The notes under the pieces were generated by a model. The model was not told the DNA's origin. It saw only the letters and a program-made list of their open reading frames with translations, and searched no databases. Position numbers and translations under genes: made by a program. From Planctomycetota bacterium (GTDB lineage Bacteria; Planctomycetota; Phycisphaerae; WQYP01), in assembly GCA_021785155.1 (NCBI GenBank), contig JAJYGE010000322.1, positions 1 through 15,327 of the forward strand: 15,327 bases of DNA, read 5' to 3'. Below, one piece after another: positions 6,902 to 15,327 of the stretch. Each line of letters opens with the position of its first letter. Position 1 is the stretch's first letter.

Positions 6902-7893
6902 TTTTGGCGTTTCCGGCCAATGCCGCGTGTACGGGTAACAATCCGATGGATCCTGAATTGGTTGATACCCCGCCATTGGATAACTCCATCCGCGCGCTGA
7001 TCGAACTGGCGGTATCCGAAGATCTCGGTGCCTTGCCCAGAAGCGGGAAAACGGCGGTGGAATTGGACCGCACGGTGCATCTGGCAATTCCGGACGATCA
7101 GAAGGCCGCGGGCAATATTGTCGCCCGCGCGGCAGGCGTGATTTGTGGAACAGTTATACTCCCTCAAGTGCTTTCGTATTACGATTCTCGACTCAAATGT
7201 ACGGCGCACATTTCCGACGGCAGGCCGGTTGAGCCGGGCGCGATCATAGCGCACATAGCCGGTCCGGCGGGGGCGCTACTTTCCGCGGAACGTGTGGTGT
7301 TGAATTTTCTTGGGCACCTTTCCGGTATTGCCACGCTCACGCGGCAATTCGTACTGGCTGCCGGCCATGGCGCAATTCACCCCGGCCAGGGGCTGGTGTG
7401 TGACACTCGTAAGACCACGCCCGGCTGGCGAACGCTTGAAAAATATGCGGTGCGCTGCGGCGGCGGCGTGAACCATCGCATGGGCTTGTATGATGGCGTC
7501 ATGCTGAAGGATAATCACCTTGCGGCGTTGCGCCGGAAGGGCGGAACGCATTTATCTCTGGCCGATATAACACGTAAAGTTCGCGCGGAGATGCCACCGC
7601 ATATCACGCTTTGGCTGGAGGTCGATACATTGGCGCAGCTTCAAGAAGCGCTGCCGGGTGCCGCGGATATTATTCTTCTGGACAATATGCCCGCGGAGCA
7701 ATTGCGGCGGGCGGTGTTTTTGCGCGATGGATGCAGGCGCGGCGGGCCTCCCTTGCTGGAAGCGTCCGGGGGTGTTACGCTCCAAAACATTGCGGCTATG
7801 GCCGCAACCGGTGTGGACCGCATAAGCGTGGGGGCGTTAACCCATTCCGCGCCTGGTCTGGATGTAGCAATGGATGTTATTGAAAATGACTGA
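6898..7893 (+). CDS. nadC: Nicotinate-nucleotide pyrophosphorylase (carboxylating)
   Basis: NadC (quinolinate phosphoribosyltransferase) converts quinolinate and PRPP to nicotinate mononucleotide with release of CO2, the step where de novo synthesis joins the common NAD pathway. The signature is the run CDTRKTTPGWRTLEKYAVR followed by CGGGVNHRMGLYDGVMLKDNHL (about 168-208). LEVDTLAQLQEAL, ILLDNM and LEASGGVTLQNIA (about 288-300) then line the PRPP side of the barrel. ERVVLNFLGHLSGIATLT (131-148) is the conserved helix of the N-terminal domain. ATG at 6898 gives 331 aa and an ATGA overlap with the upstream stop. The family usually starts near LDNSIRALIELAVSEDLG, so an internal ATG at 6946 is possible, but neither start has a clear SD. 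The 20-base overlap with birA (from 7874) implies co-translation. Confidence 0.95.
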   Translation: MILAFPANAACTGNNPMDPELVDTPPLDNSIRALIELAVSEDLGALPRSGKTAVELDRTVHLAIPDDQKAAGNIVARAAGVICGTVILPQVLSYYDSRLKCTAHISDGRPVEPGAIIAHIAGPAGALLSAERVVLNFLGHLSGIATLTRQFVLAAGHGAIHPGQGLVCDTRKTTPGWRTLEKYAVRCGGGVNHRMGLYDGVMLKDNHLAALRRKGGTHLSLADITRKVRAEMPPHITLWLEVDTLAQLQEALPGAADIILLDNMPAEQLRRAVFLRDGCRRGGPPLLEASGGVTLQNIAAMAATGVDRISVGALTHSAPGLDVAMDVIEND

Positions 7894-8923
7894 ACCGATG
7901 CAGGATGTGGCCCCGGACAAGCAGGCGATATTTCGCGAAATTGCTGTCAACATCGCACTGGCCGTGGCAGTTAGGCTATTTGCTGGCAACCTTGTCAGCT
8001 CTTCTACGCTCTGCGATCAATTAGCGATAAGCTCCGATCTTCTGGAAGCAGCCCTGGTATTGCTAAGGGGGTTGGGATGCGAAGTTCATGTTGCCAATGA
8101 TAAAATAAAAATGCTGAGGCTGGGCTTTCCGCTCATGTCGGCCCTGCTGACCTTGATGCTCAATAAGGTGGGGATCGACATTGACGTGAAAACATTCCAG
8201 GAGACACAGAGCACGAATGATGAATGTTTTGCCGCCGCAGCCAAGGGGGCCAATAAGCCGCTGGCGGTGATTGCCAATGTTCAAACCAAAGGTCGGGGAC
8301 GGCGCGGCAATCGCTGGGAGGCCAAACCGGGACAATCGGCATTGCTGTCTCTGCTTTTACCGGGTCGAGAATTGCCGGTGGAAACCCTGTCACTGGCCGC
8401 CGGCTTGGCGGTGGCGGAAAGTATCGCCATGTTGACCCGGCGCAGTCCAGAACTCAAGTGGCCCAATGATGTGTTGATTGATGATCGCAAGATCGCCGGT
8501 ATTTTGATTGAAACCCGTCCGAATGTGAAAAACCCGGATTTGACGGATTATGTTATCGGTGTGGGTGTCAATGTCATGCAGACGCACAAAGACTTTCCGC
8601 CCGATTTGGCAGGACGGGCTATTTCCCTTGGAATGATCCACCGTCGCGACTGGCAGATCACGTATGTGATTATGACGCTTTTGGCAGACCTCCAGAACCG
8701 ATGCAATCCACTGGCCTCCGGAGATGAAATTGTGCCGCTCTGGCGTGCCCGCTGCCGTATGTTGGGTCAAAATATCCGGGTGTCCTGCGCGGGTTCTGTG
8801 CTCGAGGGCACTGTAGCGGATATCGATCCCATGGAAGGATTGATCGTGCGCGACCCCCATGGCATAAACCACGCCTGTCTGGCATCGCAGACCACTGTTT
8901 TTTCGCAATACATGTCCGTTTAA
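7874..8923 (+). CDS. birA: Biotin--protein ligase with N-terminal winged helix
   Basis: BirA makes biotinyl-5'-AMP from biotin and ATP and attaches biotin to the carrier lysine of acetyl-CoA carboxylase and related enzymes. Class II members also repress biotin genes. Present are QSTND (112-116), the biotin/ATP loop GRGRRGNRW (140-148), KWPND (195-199), KIAGILIE (206-213) and GVGVNV (229-234), with the C-terminal SH3-like domain ([22 protein letters not shown]). Residues about 38-82 ([22 protein letters not shown], then [10 protein letters not shown]) align by eye with the winged helix of E. coli BirA, so it looks bifunctional. The DNA-binding turn has few basic residues, so DNA binding is uncertain. 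The start is unclear: ATG at 7874, 7886 (beside the nadC stop) or 7898, none with a good SD. Its end lies four bases from the end of convergent gltD. Confidence 0.93.
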   Translation: MLLKMTEPMQDVAPDKQAIFREIAVNIALAVAVRLFAGNLVSSSTLCDQLAISSDLLEAALVLLRGLGCEVHVANDKIKMLRLGFPLMSALLTLMLNKVGIDIDVKTFQETQSTNDECFAAAAKGANKPLAVIANVQTKGRGRRGNRWEAKPGQSALLSLLLPGRELPVETLSLAAGLAVAESIAMLTRRSPELKWPNDVLIDDRKIAGILIETRPNVKNPDLTDYVIGVGVNVMQTHKDFPPDLAGRAISLGMIHRRDWQITYVIMTLLADLQNRCNPLASGDEIVPLWRARCRMLGQNIRVSCAGSVLEGTVADIDPMEGLIVRDPHGINHACLASQTTVFSQYMSV

Positions 8924-8927
8924 CCGG

Positions 8928-10385
8928 TTACGGCAATTCCGTGTGCCCCATGAGGTACAGATCGCATTGTCGCGCCGCGCCGCGGCCTTCATTAATTGCC
9001 CAGACCACCAATGACTGTCCGCGCCGGCAATCACCGGCGGCGAATACGCCTTCGACGGAGGTCGCGTATTTGCCGTAATCCGCCTTGAAGTTGGAACGCG
9101 CATCGGTTTCCAGCCCCAGTTGTTTGACGATGGTTTCTTCCGGCCCAAGAAAGCCCATGGCCAGAAGAACCAGGTTTGCCGGCCATATTTTTTCCGTGCC
9201 GGGAATCTCGGACATGGCAATTTTGCCATTGGTTCCGGTCCATTGCACTTCGATGGATTTAACCGCTTTGACGTGCCCGTTCTCATCGCCGATGAACTCT
9301 TTGGTCAGCAGGCGATAATTCCGTGGATCATGGCCGAATGCCGCCGCCGCTTCTTCATGGCCATAATCAGTACGATAAATTCTTGGCCATTGCGGCCACG
9401 GATTATCCGGTGCCCGTGATCCCGGAGGTTGCGGCATAAGTTCAAAATTCACCAGGCTTTTGCAGCCGTGCCGCATGGATGTTCCGATGCAATCGGTGCC
9501 CGTGTCACCGCCACCAATGACAATAACGTCCTTATCCTTTGCCGACAGATACCGACCATCCCGCAGATTGGAATCCAGCAGGCTTTTGGTGTTGGAATGA
9601 AGGAACGGTACGGCAAAATGGACGCCCTTGAGATCCCTACCGGGCACCTTGAGGTCGCGCGGCTTGGTGGCACCGCAGGCCAGTACCATGGCGTCAAATT
9701 CATGCATTAACTCATGCACGTCCACATCTTTTCCAACATGCGTATTGACCACAAATTTTACGCCTTCTTGCTCCATGAGCTTGGTGCGACGATCCACCAC
9801 CAGGGCTTTATCGAGCTTCATGTTCGGAATGCCGTACATCAGCAGTCCGCCGACGCGGTCGGAACGTTCAAAAACCGTTACCAGATGACCAGCCTTGTTA
9901 AGCTGATCGGCGGCGGCCAATCCGGCGGGACCCGAACCGATGACCGCAACTTTTTTACCCGTGCGCATGGCGGGAGGACGTGGAACCACCCAACCATTTT
10001 CCCACGCATGATCGATAATGGCCTGTTCAATATTTTTAATTGTTACCGGTGGCTCGTTAATGCCCAACACGCATGAGCCTTCGCATGGGGCGGGACATAC
10101 GCGACCGGTAAATTCCGGAAAATTATTGGTGCTCCAGAGCCGGGTGATGGCTTGTTTCCATTGATCTTTATAAATAAGATCATTCCATTCCGGAATGAGA
10201 TTATTCACCGGACAGCCGCTCTGGCAGAAAGGCACGCCGCAATCCATGCAGCGCGAGCCTTGTGTGCGGAGTTTGACGTCGGGCAGATGTTCGTGAAATT
10301 CATTCCAGTCCAGTACCCGCAATGCCGCCGCGCGACTGGCGGGAATTTCTCTGGCAAATTCCATAAAGCCGGTAGGTTTACCCAT
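8928..10385 (-). CDS. gltD: Glutamate synthase (NADPH) small subunit
   Basis: GltD takes electrons from NADPH through FAD and Fe-S clusters to the GltB subunit, where glutamine and 2-oxoglutarate give two glutamates. The N-terminal domain has [14 protein letters not shown] (Cys46, 49, 54, 58) and CPAPCEGSC (Cys97, 101, 105), the cysteine sets that bind the [4Fe-4S] clusters. The FAD fold [15 protein letters not shown] (146-160) and the NADPH fold [13 protein letters not shown] (297-309) follow, and the second FAD contact is [18 protein letters not shown] near the end. The 485 aa are normal in length. The ATG at 10385 overlaps the gltB stop by eight bases and has AGGAGGT (10397-10391) five bases upstream, so translation is coupled and strong. 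Confidence 0.96.
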   Translation of the reverse strand: MGKPTGFMEFAREIPASRAAALRVLDWNEFHEHLPDVKLRTQGSRCMDCGVPFCQSGCPVNNLIPEWNDLIYKDQWKQAITRLWSTNNFPEFTGRVCPAPCEGSCVLGINEPPVTIKNIEQAIIDHAWENGWVVPRPPAMRTGKKVAVIGSGPAGLAAADQLNKAGHLVTVFERSDRVGGLLMYGIPNMKLDKALVVDRRTKLMEQEGVKFVVNTHVGKDVDVHELMHEFDAMVLACGATKPRDLKVPGRDLKGVHFAVPFLHSNTKSLLDSNLRDGRYLSAKDKDVIVIGGGDTGTDCIGTSMRHGCKSLVNFELMPQPPGSRAPDNPWPQWPRIYRTDYGHEEAAAAFGHDPRNYRLLTKEFIGDENGHVKAVKSIEVQWTGTNGKIAMSEIPGTEKIWPANLVLLAMGFLGPEETIVKQLGLETDARSNFKADYGKYATSVEGVFAAGDCRRGQSLVVWAINEGRGAARQCDLYLMGHTELP

Positions 10386-13300
10386 GTCCCACCTCCTGCT
10401 TCACGTTGCCGCCGGCCCTGGCCGCGCGTTTCTCCAGAGCTTTGCGATACTCAATCGGCATTACCTTGTGGAATCGCCCCAGGCTTGTTTTCCAATCGGA
10501 CAGGATGGCTTTGGCAACCGTGCTTCCCGTGAGTTTATCATGTTCTTCAATCATGTCTTTCAACTCGGCAACATCGCCCGGATCAACCACTTTCTCCAGC
10601 TCCACCATCGCCAGATTGCAGCGGGCCAGAAACATATCTTCCGGATCATACACATACGCGATGCCACCGGACATGCCCGCGGCAAAATTGCGCCCGGTAG
10701 GCCCAAGAATCACCGCACGGCCACCGGTCATGTATTCACATCCATGATCGCCCACCGCTTCCACCACCGCACTGGCTCCGGAGTTACGCACGCAAAACCG
10801 CTCTCCGGCTACACCACGGAAAAACGCCTTGCCGCTGGTGGCACCATAAAGCGCCACATTGCCGATGAGGATATTCTCCTGGGCCTTGAAGGTGCTCCGA
10901 TGATCGGGATATACCACAATGGTTCCACCGGACAGACCTTTGCCGACATAATCATTGGCGTCACCTTCCAATTCTATATGAACGCCGCGGGCCAGCCATG
11001 CCCCCATACTCTGACCGGCGGACCCGGTGAGCTTGAGATGAATCGTATCGGCCGGCAAGCCTTCCTCGCCATAGCGCTTGGCGATTTCATGGCTAAGCGT
11101 GGTGCCAACCGTACGGTTGATATTCCTGATGGGATACGCCAACCGCACGACTTGGCCTGTTTCCAGAGCCGCTTTAGCATCGCGGATAATCTGATTGTCC
11201 AGTGCCGCTTCCAGCCCATGATCTTGCTTTTTCGTGGCATACACATCCACATTGTCATAAAGTTTCACCGCCGGGGAAAGAATCGGTGTCAGGTCCAGGC
11301 CCTGGGCTTTCCAATGCCGAATGGCGTCACCAACTTCCAGACGATCTACCCGGCCAATTAAGTCATTAAATGTCCGAAAGCCCATGTACGCCATAAGTTC
11401 GCGAACTTCTTCCGCCAGCAGGAACATGAAGTTAACCACATACTCCGGCTTGCCTTCAAATTTTTTCCGCAGTACCGGATCCTGCGTGGCAATGCCCACG
11501 GGGCAGGTATTCAAATGACATACCCGCATCATGATGCATCCCAATGTTACCAGCGGAACCGTGGCAAAGCCGAATTCCTCCGCTCCCAGCAAGGCTCCGA
11601 TAATGACATCCCGCCCGGTCTTTAACTGTCCGTCCACCTGAACGACAATGCGGCTGCGCAAATCATTAAGTACCAGTGTCTGATGCGTTTCCGCCAGGCC
11701 CAGTTCCCATGGCGTGCCGGCATGTTTGATGCTCGTCAACGGCGAAGCACCGGTGCCGCCATCATGACCGGCGATAACAACATGATCCGCATGCGCCTTC
11801 GAGACGCCCGCCGCAACGGTTCCCACGCCGACTTCCGCCACGAGCTTCACGCTGATGCGGGCGGCGGGATTGGCGTTTTTCAGGTCATGAATCAGCTGCG
11901 CCAGATCTTCAATGGAATAAATATCATGGTGGGGTGGTGGGCTGATGAGCTGCACGCCCGGCGTGGCATGGCGCAGGCGACCAATATAGTCATCAACTTT
12001 ATGTCCCGGTAACTGCCCGCCCTCGCCCGGCTTGGCCCCCTGCGCCATCTTAATCTGCAGTTCATCCGCATTGGTCAGATAATTAATCGTAACACCAAAG
12101 CGGGCGCTGGCGACCTGCTTGATGGCCGATCGGCGGGAATCCCCGTTGGCGTCGCGCTTGAAACGCCGCGCGTCTTCGCCACCCTCGCCGGTATTGGATT
12201 TGCCGCCGATGCGATTCATCGCAATGGCCAGACTTTCATGGGCTTCCGGTGAAATGGAACCCAGGCTCATCGCCCCGGTCACAAAACGCTTCACAATTTC
12301 ACTGGCCGGTTCCACCTCCGCCAGCATCACCGGCGCATCGCCCGCTTTGAGTTTAAATAAACCGCGCAGCGTGCATAGATGCCCGCTTTGTTCATTGATG
12401 ACTTTGGCGTAGCGGGCATACGCTTCCCGGCTGTTGCCGCGGGCGGCTTCCTGCAAACTGGCAATGGATTCCGGGTTCAGCAGGTGCTGTTCGCCATGTT
12501 TTCTCCAGGAATACTGGCCCCCTTCCGGCAGTACCGGAAGCCGCACTTCCCCTTTGTCCATCGGATAACCGATTTCATGCCGACGCAGGGCTTCGCGGGT
12601 TAATACCGGAAAATCCACGCCATCAATTTTTGAAACGGTGCCCGCAAAGCACCGGTCAATAACATTGCGGTGCAAGCCGATGCCTTCAAAAATCTGCGCG
12701 CCTTTATAGCTCTGCAGCGTGGAAATGCCCATTTTGCTCATGACTTTATACAGGCCCTTGCCCGCGGCCTTGATATAATTTTTTACCAGCTTATCGTCAT
12801 CCATGGCCGGATCAATGAAGCCGTCACGCCGCAGGTTCCAAAGTGTTTCATAAGCCAGATACGGATTAATCGCATCCGCCCCGTAACCAATGAGCATGGC
12901 GTGATGATGCACTTCCCGCGCCTCGCCGGTTTCAAGCACCAGACCTATGCGCGTGCGCGTTCCCTGCCGCACCAGATGATGATGCACCGCTCCACAGGCT
13001 AACAGTGCCGGCAGCGCCACATGCGTTTCATCCATGGCCCGATCGGTCAGCACCACCAGCGGATAACCCTGTTCGATGGCCTGTGTGGTTTCCCGACAGA
13101 TGCGGTCCAAGGCGTCCGTCATCGCGTTTTCGCCACTGTCGCGGTCAAATACCGCATCAATGACGCGGGTCTTCCATCCGCGATGATTCATGGTTTTAAT
13201 TTTGGCCAATTGCTCATTGGTCAGAATCGGCTGCGGCAAGAGCAGGCGGTGACAATGTTCTTCACCGGCTTGCAGCAAATTGCGCTCCGGGCCGATGTAG

Positions 13301-14967
13301 CTTTCCAGACTCATGACAATATATTCTTTGTCTGAATCCAAGGGTGGATTGGTTACCTGCGCAAAAGACTGTTTGAAATAATCATACATCAGCCGCGGTT
13401 GATCGCTCAGGCAGGCCAACGCGGCATCATTACCCATCGACCCAATGGGTTCCAGGCCATTGGTTCCCATGGGCAGAAGCAGTTTCATGAGGTCTTCGGT
13501 GGTGTAGCCCAGGCACTGTGCCCGCGTAAGCAGCGTATCAGGGTCAAACCCCGGAACCTTGGCCGGTTTGGTCAGTTCGTCGATGGTAATGCGTTGTTTT
13601 TGTAACCATTGGCCATAGGGATGCTCATCGGCCAATGCTGATTTAATTTCAGAGTCATCAATAATGCGGCCCTGCTTGAAATCCACAAGGAACATGCGCC
13701 CCGGTTGCAGTCGGCCTTTGCGGGCTACGTTTTCCGGCGCAACTGGCAGGACGCCAACTTCGCTGGCCATAATGACCAGATCATCTTTTGTGACGTAATA
13801 TCGGCTGGGGCGCAGGCCGTTGCGATCCAGCACCGCACCAATAAGATGGCCATCGGTAAATGCCACCGACGCCGGACCGTCCCATGGTTCCATCATACAG
13901 GAGTGGTATTCATAAAATGCCCGCCGACGCGGATCCATGGATTCATGATTCTGCCACGCTTCGGGGATCATCATCATCACCGCGTGCGGCAAAGATCGCC
14001 CATTTTGAACCAGCATCTCCAGACAGTTATCAAACTCGCCGGAATCGGAGGAGTCGCCTTCAATGACCGGCTTGATAAGGTCCAGTTCACGTCCAAACGG
14101 TCCGCCGGCAAACATCCCTTCGCGCGCGTGCATCCAGTTGCTGTTGCCCCGTCGCGTGTTGATTTCCCCGTTATGGGCCATGAAGCGCATCGGTTGCGCC
14201 CGGCTCCAGGACGGAAAAGTGTTGGTACTGAACCGGGAATGCACCAGCGCCAGGTGGGTCTGATAGTCTGAATCCATCAGGTCCGCGCGGAAATATTCCC
14301 GCACCTGCCCGGAGGTAAGCTGCCCCTTGTATATTAATACCGTTGTCGAAAGGCTGCAGACATAAAAGTAATCGAACTGCGGAAGTTCCGCGGATCGCAC
14401 CGCTTTGGTCACCTGCTTTCGGACAATGTAAAGCTCTTTATCCAAAGTGCGTTGATCCATCCCCGCGGGACCGGAGATAAATACCATCTTCATCCGTGGT
14501 TCGGTGCGTTTGGCGGAATGACCAATCATACTGTTGTCTACGGGCATAGTCCGCCAACCCAGCAAGGTGAGCTTCCGCTGCTGAATCGCCGCCGCAAATG
14601 CCGTTTCACACCACGCGCGTTGTTCATTATCCGATGGCAAAAATACGATGCCCACACCATAGTTTCCGACAGCCGGAAGCGTGATGTTGACGTCTCTTTT
14701 GGCAACCTTTACCAGAAATTCATGCGGCAGGCCTGTAAGGATGCCCGCGCCGTCACCGGTATTTTCCTCGCAGCCACAGGCACCGCGATGTTCCATGTGC
14801 TCCAGCATGGTTAATGCGTCAGAGACAATAGACGGGCTCTTGCGGCCTTTAATGTGCGCAATAAAGCCGACACCGCAACTGTCATGTTCAAATTGTGGAT
14901 CATAAAGACCCAGCTTACCGGGTTTGAATCCGGGGCTGTTATATTTTTCCAACTTGCAAACCTCCAT
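10378..14967 (-). CDS. gltB: Glutamate synthase (NADPH) large subunit
   Basis: GltB hydrolyses glutamine in an N-terminal class II amidotransferase domain and channels ammonia to an FMN domain that reductively aminates 2-oxoglutarate. The nucleophile is the Cys of [16 protein letters not shown], residue 31 from the ATG used here. It must become N-terminal by removal of the preceding propeptide. Further on are [17 protein letters not shown] and [10 protein letters not shown] (amidotransferase), [12 protein letters not shown] and [11 protein letters not shown] (FMN/2-oxoglutarate), and [21 protein letters not shown] with three Cys for the [3Fe-4S] cluster (about 1144-1155). The C-terminal beta-helix has [11 protein letters not shown]. 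The length of about 1529 aa fits the family. Possible starts are GTG 15018 (no SD), ATG 14967 (GAGGGG 11 bases upstream) and TTG 14952 with GGAGG (14965-14961) at eight bases. The TTG has the best SD, and I kept the ATG as a middle choice. Confidence 0.97.
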   Translation of the reverse strand: MEVCKLEKYNSPGFKPGKLGLYDPQFEHDSCGVGFIAHIKGRKSPSIVSDALTMLEHMEHRGACGCEENTGDGAGILTGLPHEFLVKVAKRDVNITLPAVGNYGVGIVFLPSDNEQRAWCETAFAAAIQQRKLTLLGWRTMPVDNSMIGHSAKRTEPRMKMVFISGPAGMDQRTLDKELYIVRKQVTKAVRSAELPQFDYFYVCSLSTTVLIYKGQLTSGQVREYFRADLMDSDYQTHLALVHSRFSTNTFPSWSRAQPMRFMAHNGEINTRRGNSNWMHAREGMFAGGPFGRELDLIKPVIEGDSSDSGEFDNCLEMLVQNGRSLPHAVMMMIPEAWQNHESMDPRRRAFYEYHSCMMEPWDGPASVAFTDGHLIGAVLDRNGLRPSRYYVTKDDLVIMASEVGVLPVAPENVARKGRLQPGRMFLVDFKQGRIIDDSEIKSALADEHPYGQWLQKQRITIDELTKPAKVPGFDPDTLLTRAQCLGYTTEDLMKLLLPMGTNGLEPIGSMGNDAALACLSDQPRLMYDYFKQSFAQVTNPPLDSDKEYIVMSLESYIGPERNLLQAGEEHCHRLLLPQPILTNEQLAKIKTMNHRGWKTRVIDAVFDRDSGENAMTDALDRICRETTQAIEQGYPLVVLTDRAMDETHVALPALLACGAVHHHLVRQGTRTRIGLVLETGEAREVHHHAMLIGYGADAINPYLAYETLWNLRRDGFIDPAMDDDKLVKNYIKAAGKGLYKVMSKMGISTLQSYKGAQIFEGIGLHRNVIDRCFAGTVSKIDGVDFPVLTREALRRHEIGYPMDKGEVRLPVLPEGGQYSWRKHGEQHLLNPESIASLQEAARGNSREAYARYAKVINEQSGHLCTLRGLFKLKAGDAPVMLAEVEPASEIVKRFVTGAMSLGSISPEAHESLAIAMNRIGGKSNTGEGGEDARRFKRDANGDSRRSAIKQVASARFGVTINYLTNADELQIKMAQGAKPGEGGQLPGHKVDDYIGRLRHATPGVQLISPPPHHDIYSIEDLAQLIHDLKNANPAARISVKLVAEVGVGTVAAGVSKAHADHVVIAGHDGGTGASPLTSIKHAGTPWELGLAETHQTLVLNDLRSRIVVQVDGQLKTGRDVIIGALLGAEEFGFATVPLVTLGCIMMRVCHLNTCPVGIATQDPVLRKKFEGKPEYVVNFMFLLAEEVRELMAYMGFRTFNDLIGRVDRLEVGDAIRHWKAQGLDLTPILSPAVKLYDNVDVYATKKQDHGLEAALDNQIIRDAKAALETGQVVRLAYPIRNINRTVGTTLSHEIAKRYGEEGLPADTIHLKLTGSAGQSMGAWLARGVHIELEGDANDYVGKGLSGGTIVVYPDHRSTFKAQENILIGNVALYGATSGKAFFRGVAGERFCVRNSGASAVVEAVGDHGCEYMTGGRAVILGPTGRNFAAGMSGGIAYVYDPEDMFLARCNLAMVELEKVVDPGDVAELKDMIEEHDKLTGSTVAKAILSDWKTSLGRFHKVMPIEYRKALEKRAARAGGNVKQEVGHG
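14961..14965 (-). promoter_or_regulatory. Shine-Dalgarno sequence pointing to a TTG start of gltB
   Basis: GGAGG on the minus strand lies eight bases before TTG at 14952-14950. That start would give [12 protein letters not shown] and a propeptide of about 25 residues before the catalytic Cys. It overlaps the ATG at 14967, so the two starts cannot both use the best SD. ilvD in this window also seems to use TTG with a strong SD. Confidence 0.45.
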
Positions 14968-15039
14968 GCCTGAGGTATCCCCTCGCTTCAAACAATTCCT
15001 ACCGCCATCCTGCGACACCTGGTAAATCGCAAGTCCTTT

Positions 15040-15068
15040 ATTCTACTTATGACATGCCATGGGATCAA
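15040..15068 (-). promoter_or_regulatory. Candidate gltBD promoter
   Basis: On the minus strand, TTGATC (15068-15063) and TAGAAT (15045-15040) are separated by exactly 17 bases. They match the sigma70 consensus at 4 and 5 of 6 positions. Transcription would begin near 15033, leaving a leader of about 65 to 80 bases before the ATG or TTG start. It lies between gltB and the probable end of the insertion sequence. Confidence 0.5.
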
Positions 15069-15093
15069 ATACACCGCGCCGCAAAAATATTCT

Positions 15094-15327
15094 GGGTGTG
15101 CCCGTTTTTATCGGGAAGTCGTTAAGCTGCGATTCGGCGGTATTTTTGTGCCCACCAGGCGTCCCAGAGGTTGCTTTGGTAGAGGGCCTCCATGGCCATA
15201 AGGGATTCGGCATTTTCCGCATCCCATCGCATGCCGGGGCCTTTGATGCGGCGGGTCGTGGCTTTGCACATGGATTCCATGGGGCCTGTGCCAATATCCC
15301 AGCCTTTTGCAATGAATTTGTCGTAGG
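15094..15327 (-). mobile_element. Right-edge insertion sequence, 3' end only
   Basis: The transposase C-terminus is followed after its stop by a short non-coding stretch. On the plus strand this stretch has GGGTGTGCCCGTTTTTATCG starting at 15094, a plausible IS terminus with an internal CCCG/CGGG hairpin (15101-15115). The other end lies outside the window, so the terminal repeat and target duplication cannot be confirmed and the boundary is a guess. Confidence 0.4.
15122..15327 (-). CDS. DDE transposase, C-terminal fragment (ISKra4-like)
   Basis: An open frame enters from the right edge and gives 67 residues before TAA at 15124-15122. It includes IGTGPMESMCKATTRRIKG, then PGMRWDAENAESLMAMEAL, then a Trp-rich end (LWDAWWAQKY). 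The G-S/T-G-xx-E-xxC, K...R, GMRW pattern is what I associate with the end of ISKra4-type DDE transposases, where the Glu of GPMES would be the last catalytic residue. The frame is open and the motifs are intact, so the element may be whole beyond the window. It is partial here only because of the window edge. It reads towards gltB on the same strand, about 155 bases from the gltB ATG. Confidence 0.65.
   Translation of the reverse strand, partial: YDKFIAKGWDIGTGPMESMCKATTRRIKGPGMRWDAENAESLMAMEALYQSNLWDAWWAQKYRRIAA

Noticed and set aside
6608..7087. Minus-strand ORFs rich in Ile/Val or His opposite the acidic tail
   Set aside because: They are the reverse reading of the GAT/GAC tract, so the hydrophobic or histidine-rich look is a by-product and not a membrane or metal-binding protein.
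8390..9286. Minus-strand ORF of 298 aa spanning the birA end and gltD end
   Set aside because: Runs through two genes supported by conserved motifs, in a frame without family features.

Overview
The window carries core metabolic and housekeeping genes of a Gram-negative-type bacterium, with one partial insertion sequence at its right edge. The best taxonomic clue is an oversized signal peptidase I with cysteine-pair (zinc-ribbon-like) and beta-rich insertions. Together with the acidic small protein it suggests Planctomycetota, perhaps Phycisphaerae. This is an inference from protein style only, since there is no rRNA or other marker gene here.

Layout from left to right. Positions 1-173 form a regulatory region. 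It holds a perfect 18-bp palindrome, a candidate promoter with a nine-G tract in its spacer, and two strong Shine-Dalgarno sequences on the minus strand that suggest a divergent gene starting just off the left edge. Two plus-strand genes follow: dihydrolipoyl dehydrogenase (lpd, 174-1565) and the large signal peptidase I (lepB, 1734-3548). Convergent to them on the minus strand are ilvD (dihydroxy-acid dehydratase, probable TTG start at 5426) and, upstream of it, coaD (5744-6283). The coaD-ilvD gap contains a 110-bp inverted-repeat element that looks like a small non-coding mobile element. A divergent promoter region (6284-6520) separates coaD from a plus-strand, tightly overlapping operon: a poly-Asp/Glu small protein (6521-6901), nadC (6898-7893) and birA (7874-8923). 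Four bases after birA comes the end of the convergent gltBD operon (minus strand, 8928 to about 14967), encoding both subunits of NADPH-type glutamate synthase. Upstream of gltB lie a good sigma70-like promoter and then the C-terminal part of a DDE transposase that runs off the right edge.

Functionally, coaD, nadC and birA make or attach three cofactors (CoA, NAD, biotin), and lpd serves the CoA- and NAD-dependent 2-oxoacid dehydrogenases. ilvD and gltBD cover branched-chain amino acid synthesis and nitrogen assimilation. I see no CRISPR array, tRNA, rRNA, phage gene, toxin-antitoxin pair or biosynthetic gene cluster. The least ordinary items are the LepB architecture, the 110-bp inverted-repeat element, the acidic protein that leads the nadC-birA operon, and the G-tract promoter of lpd.
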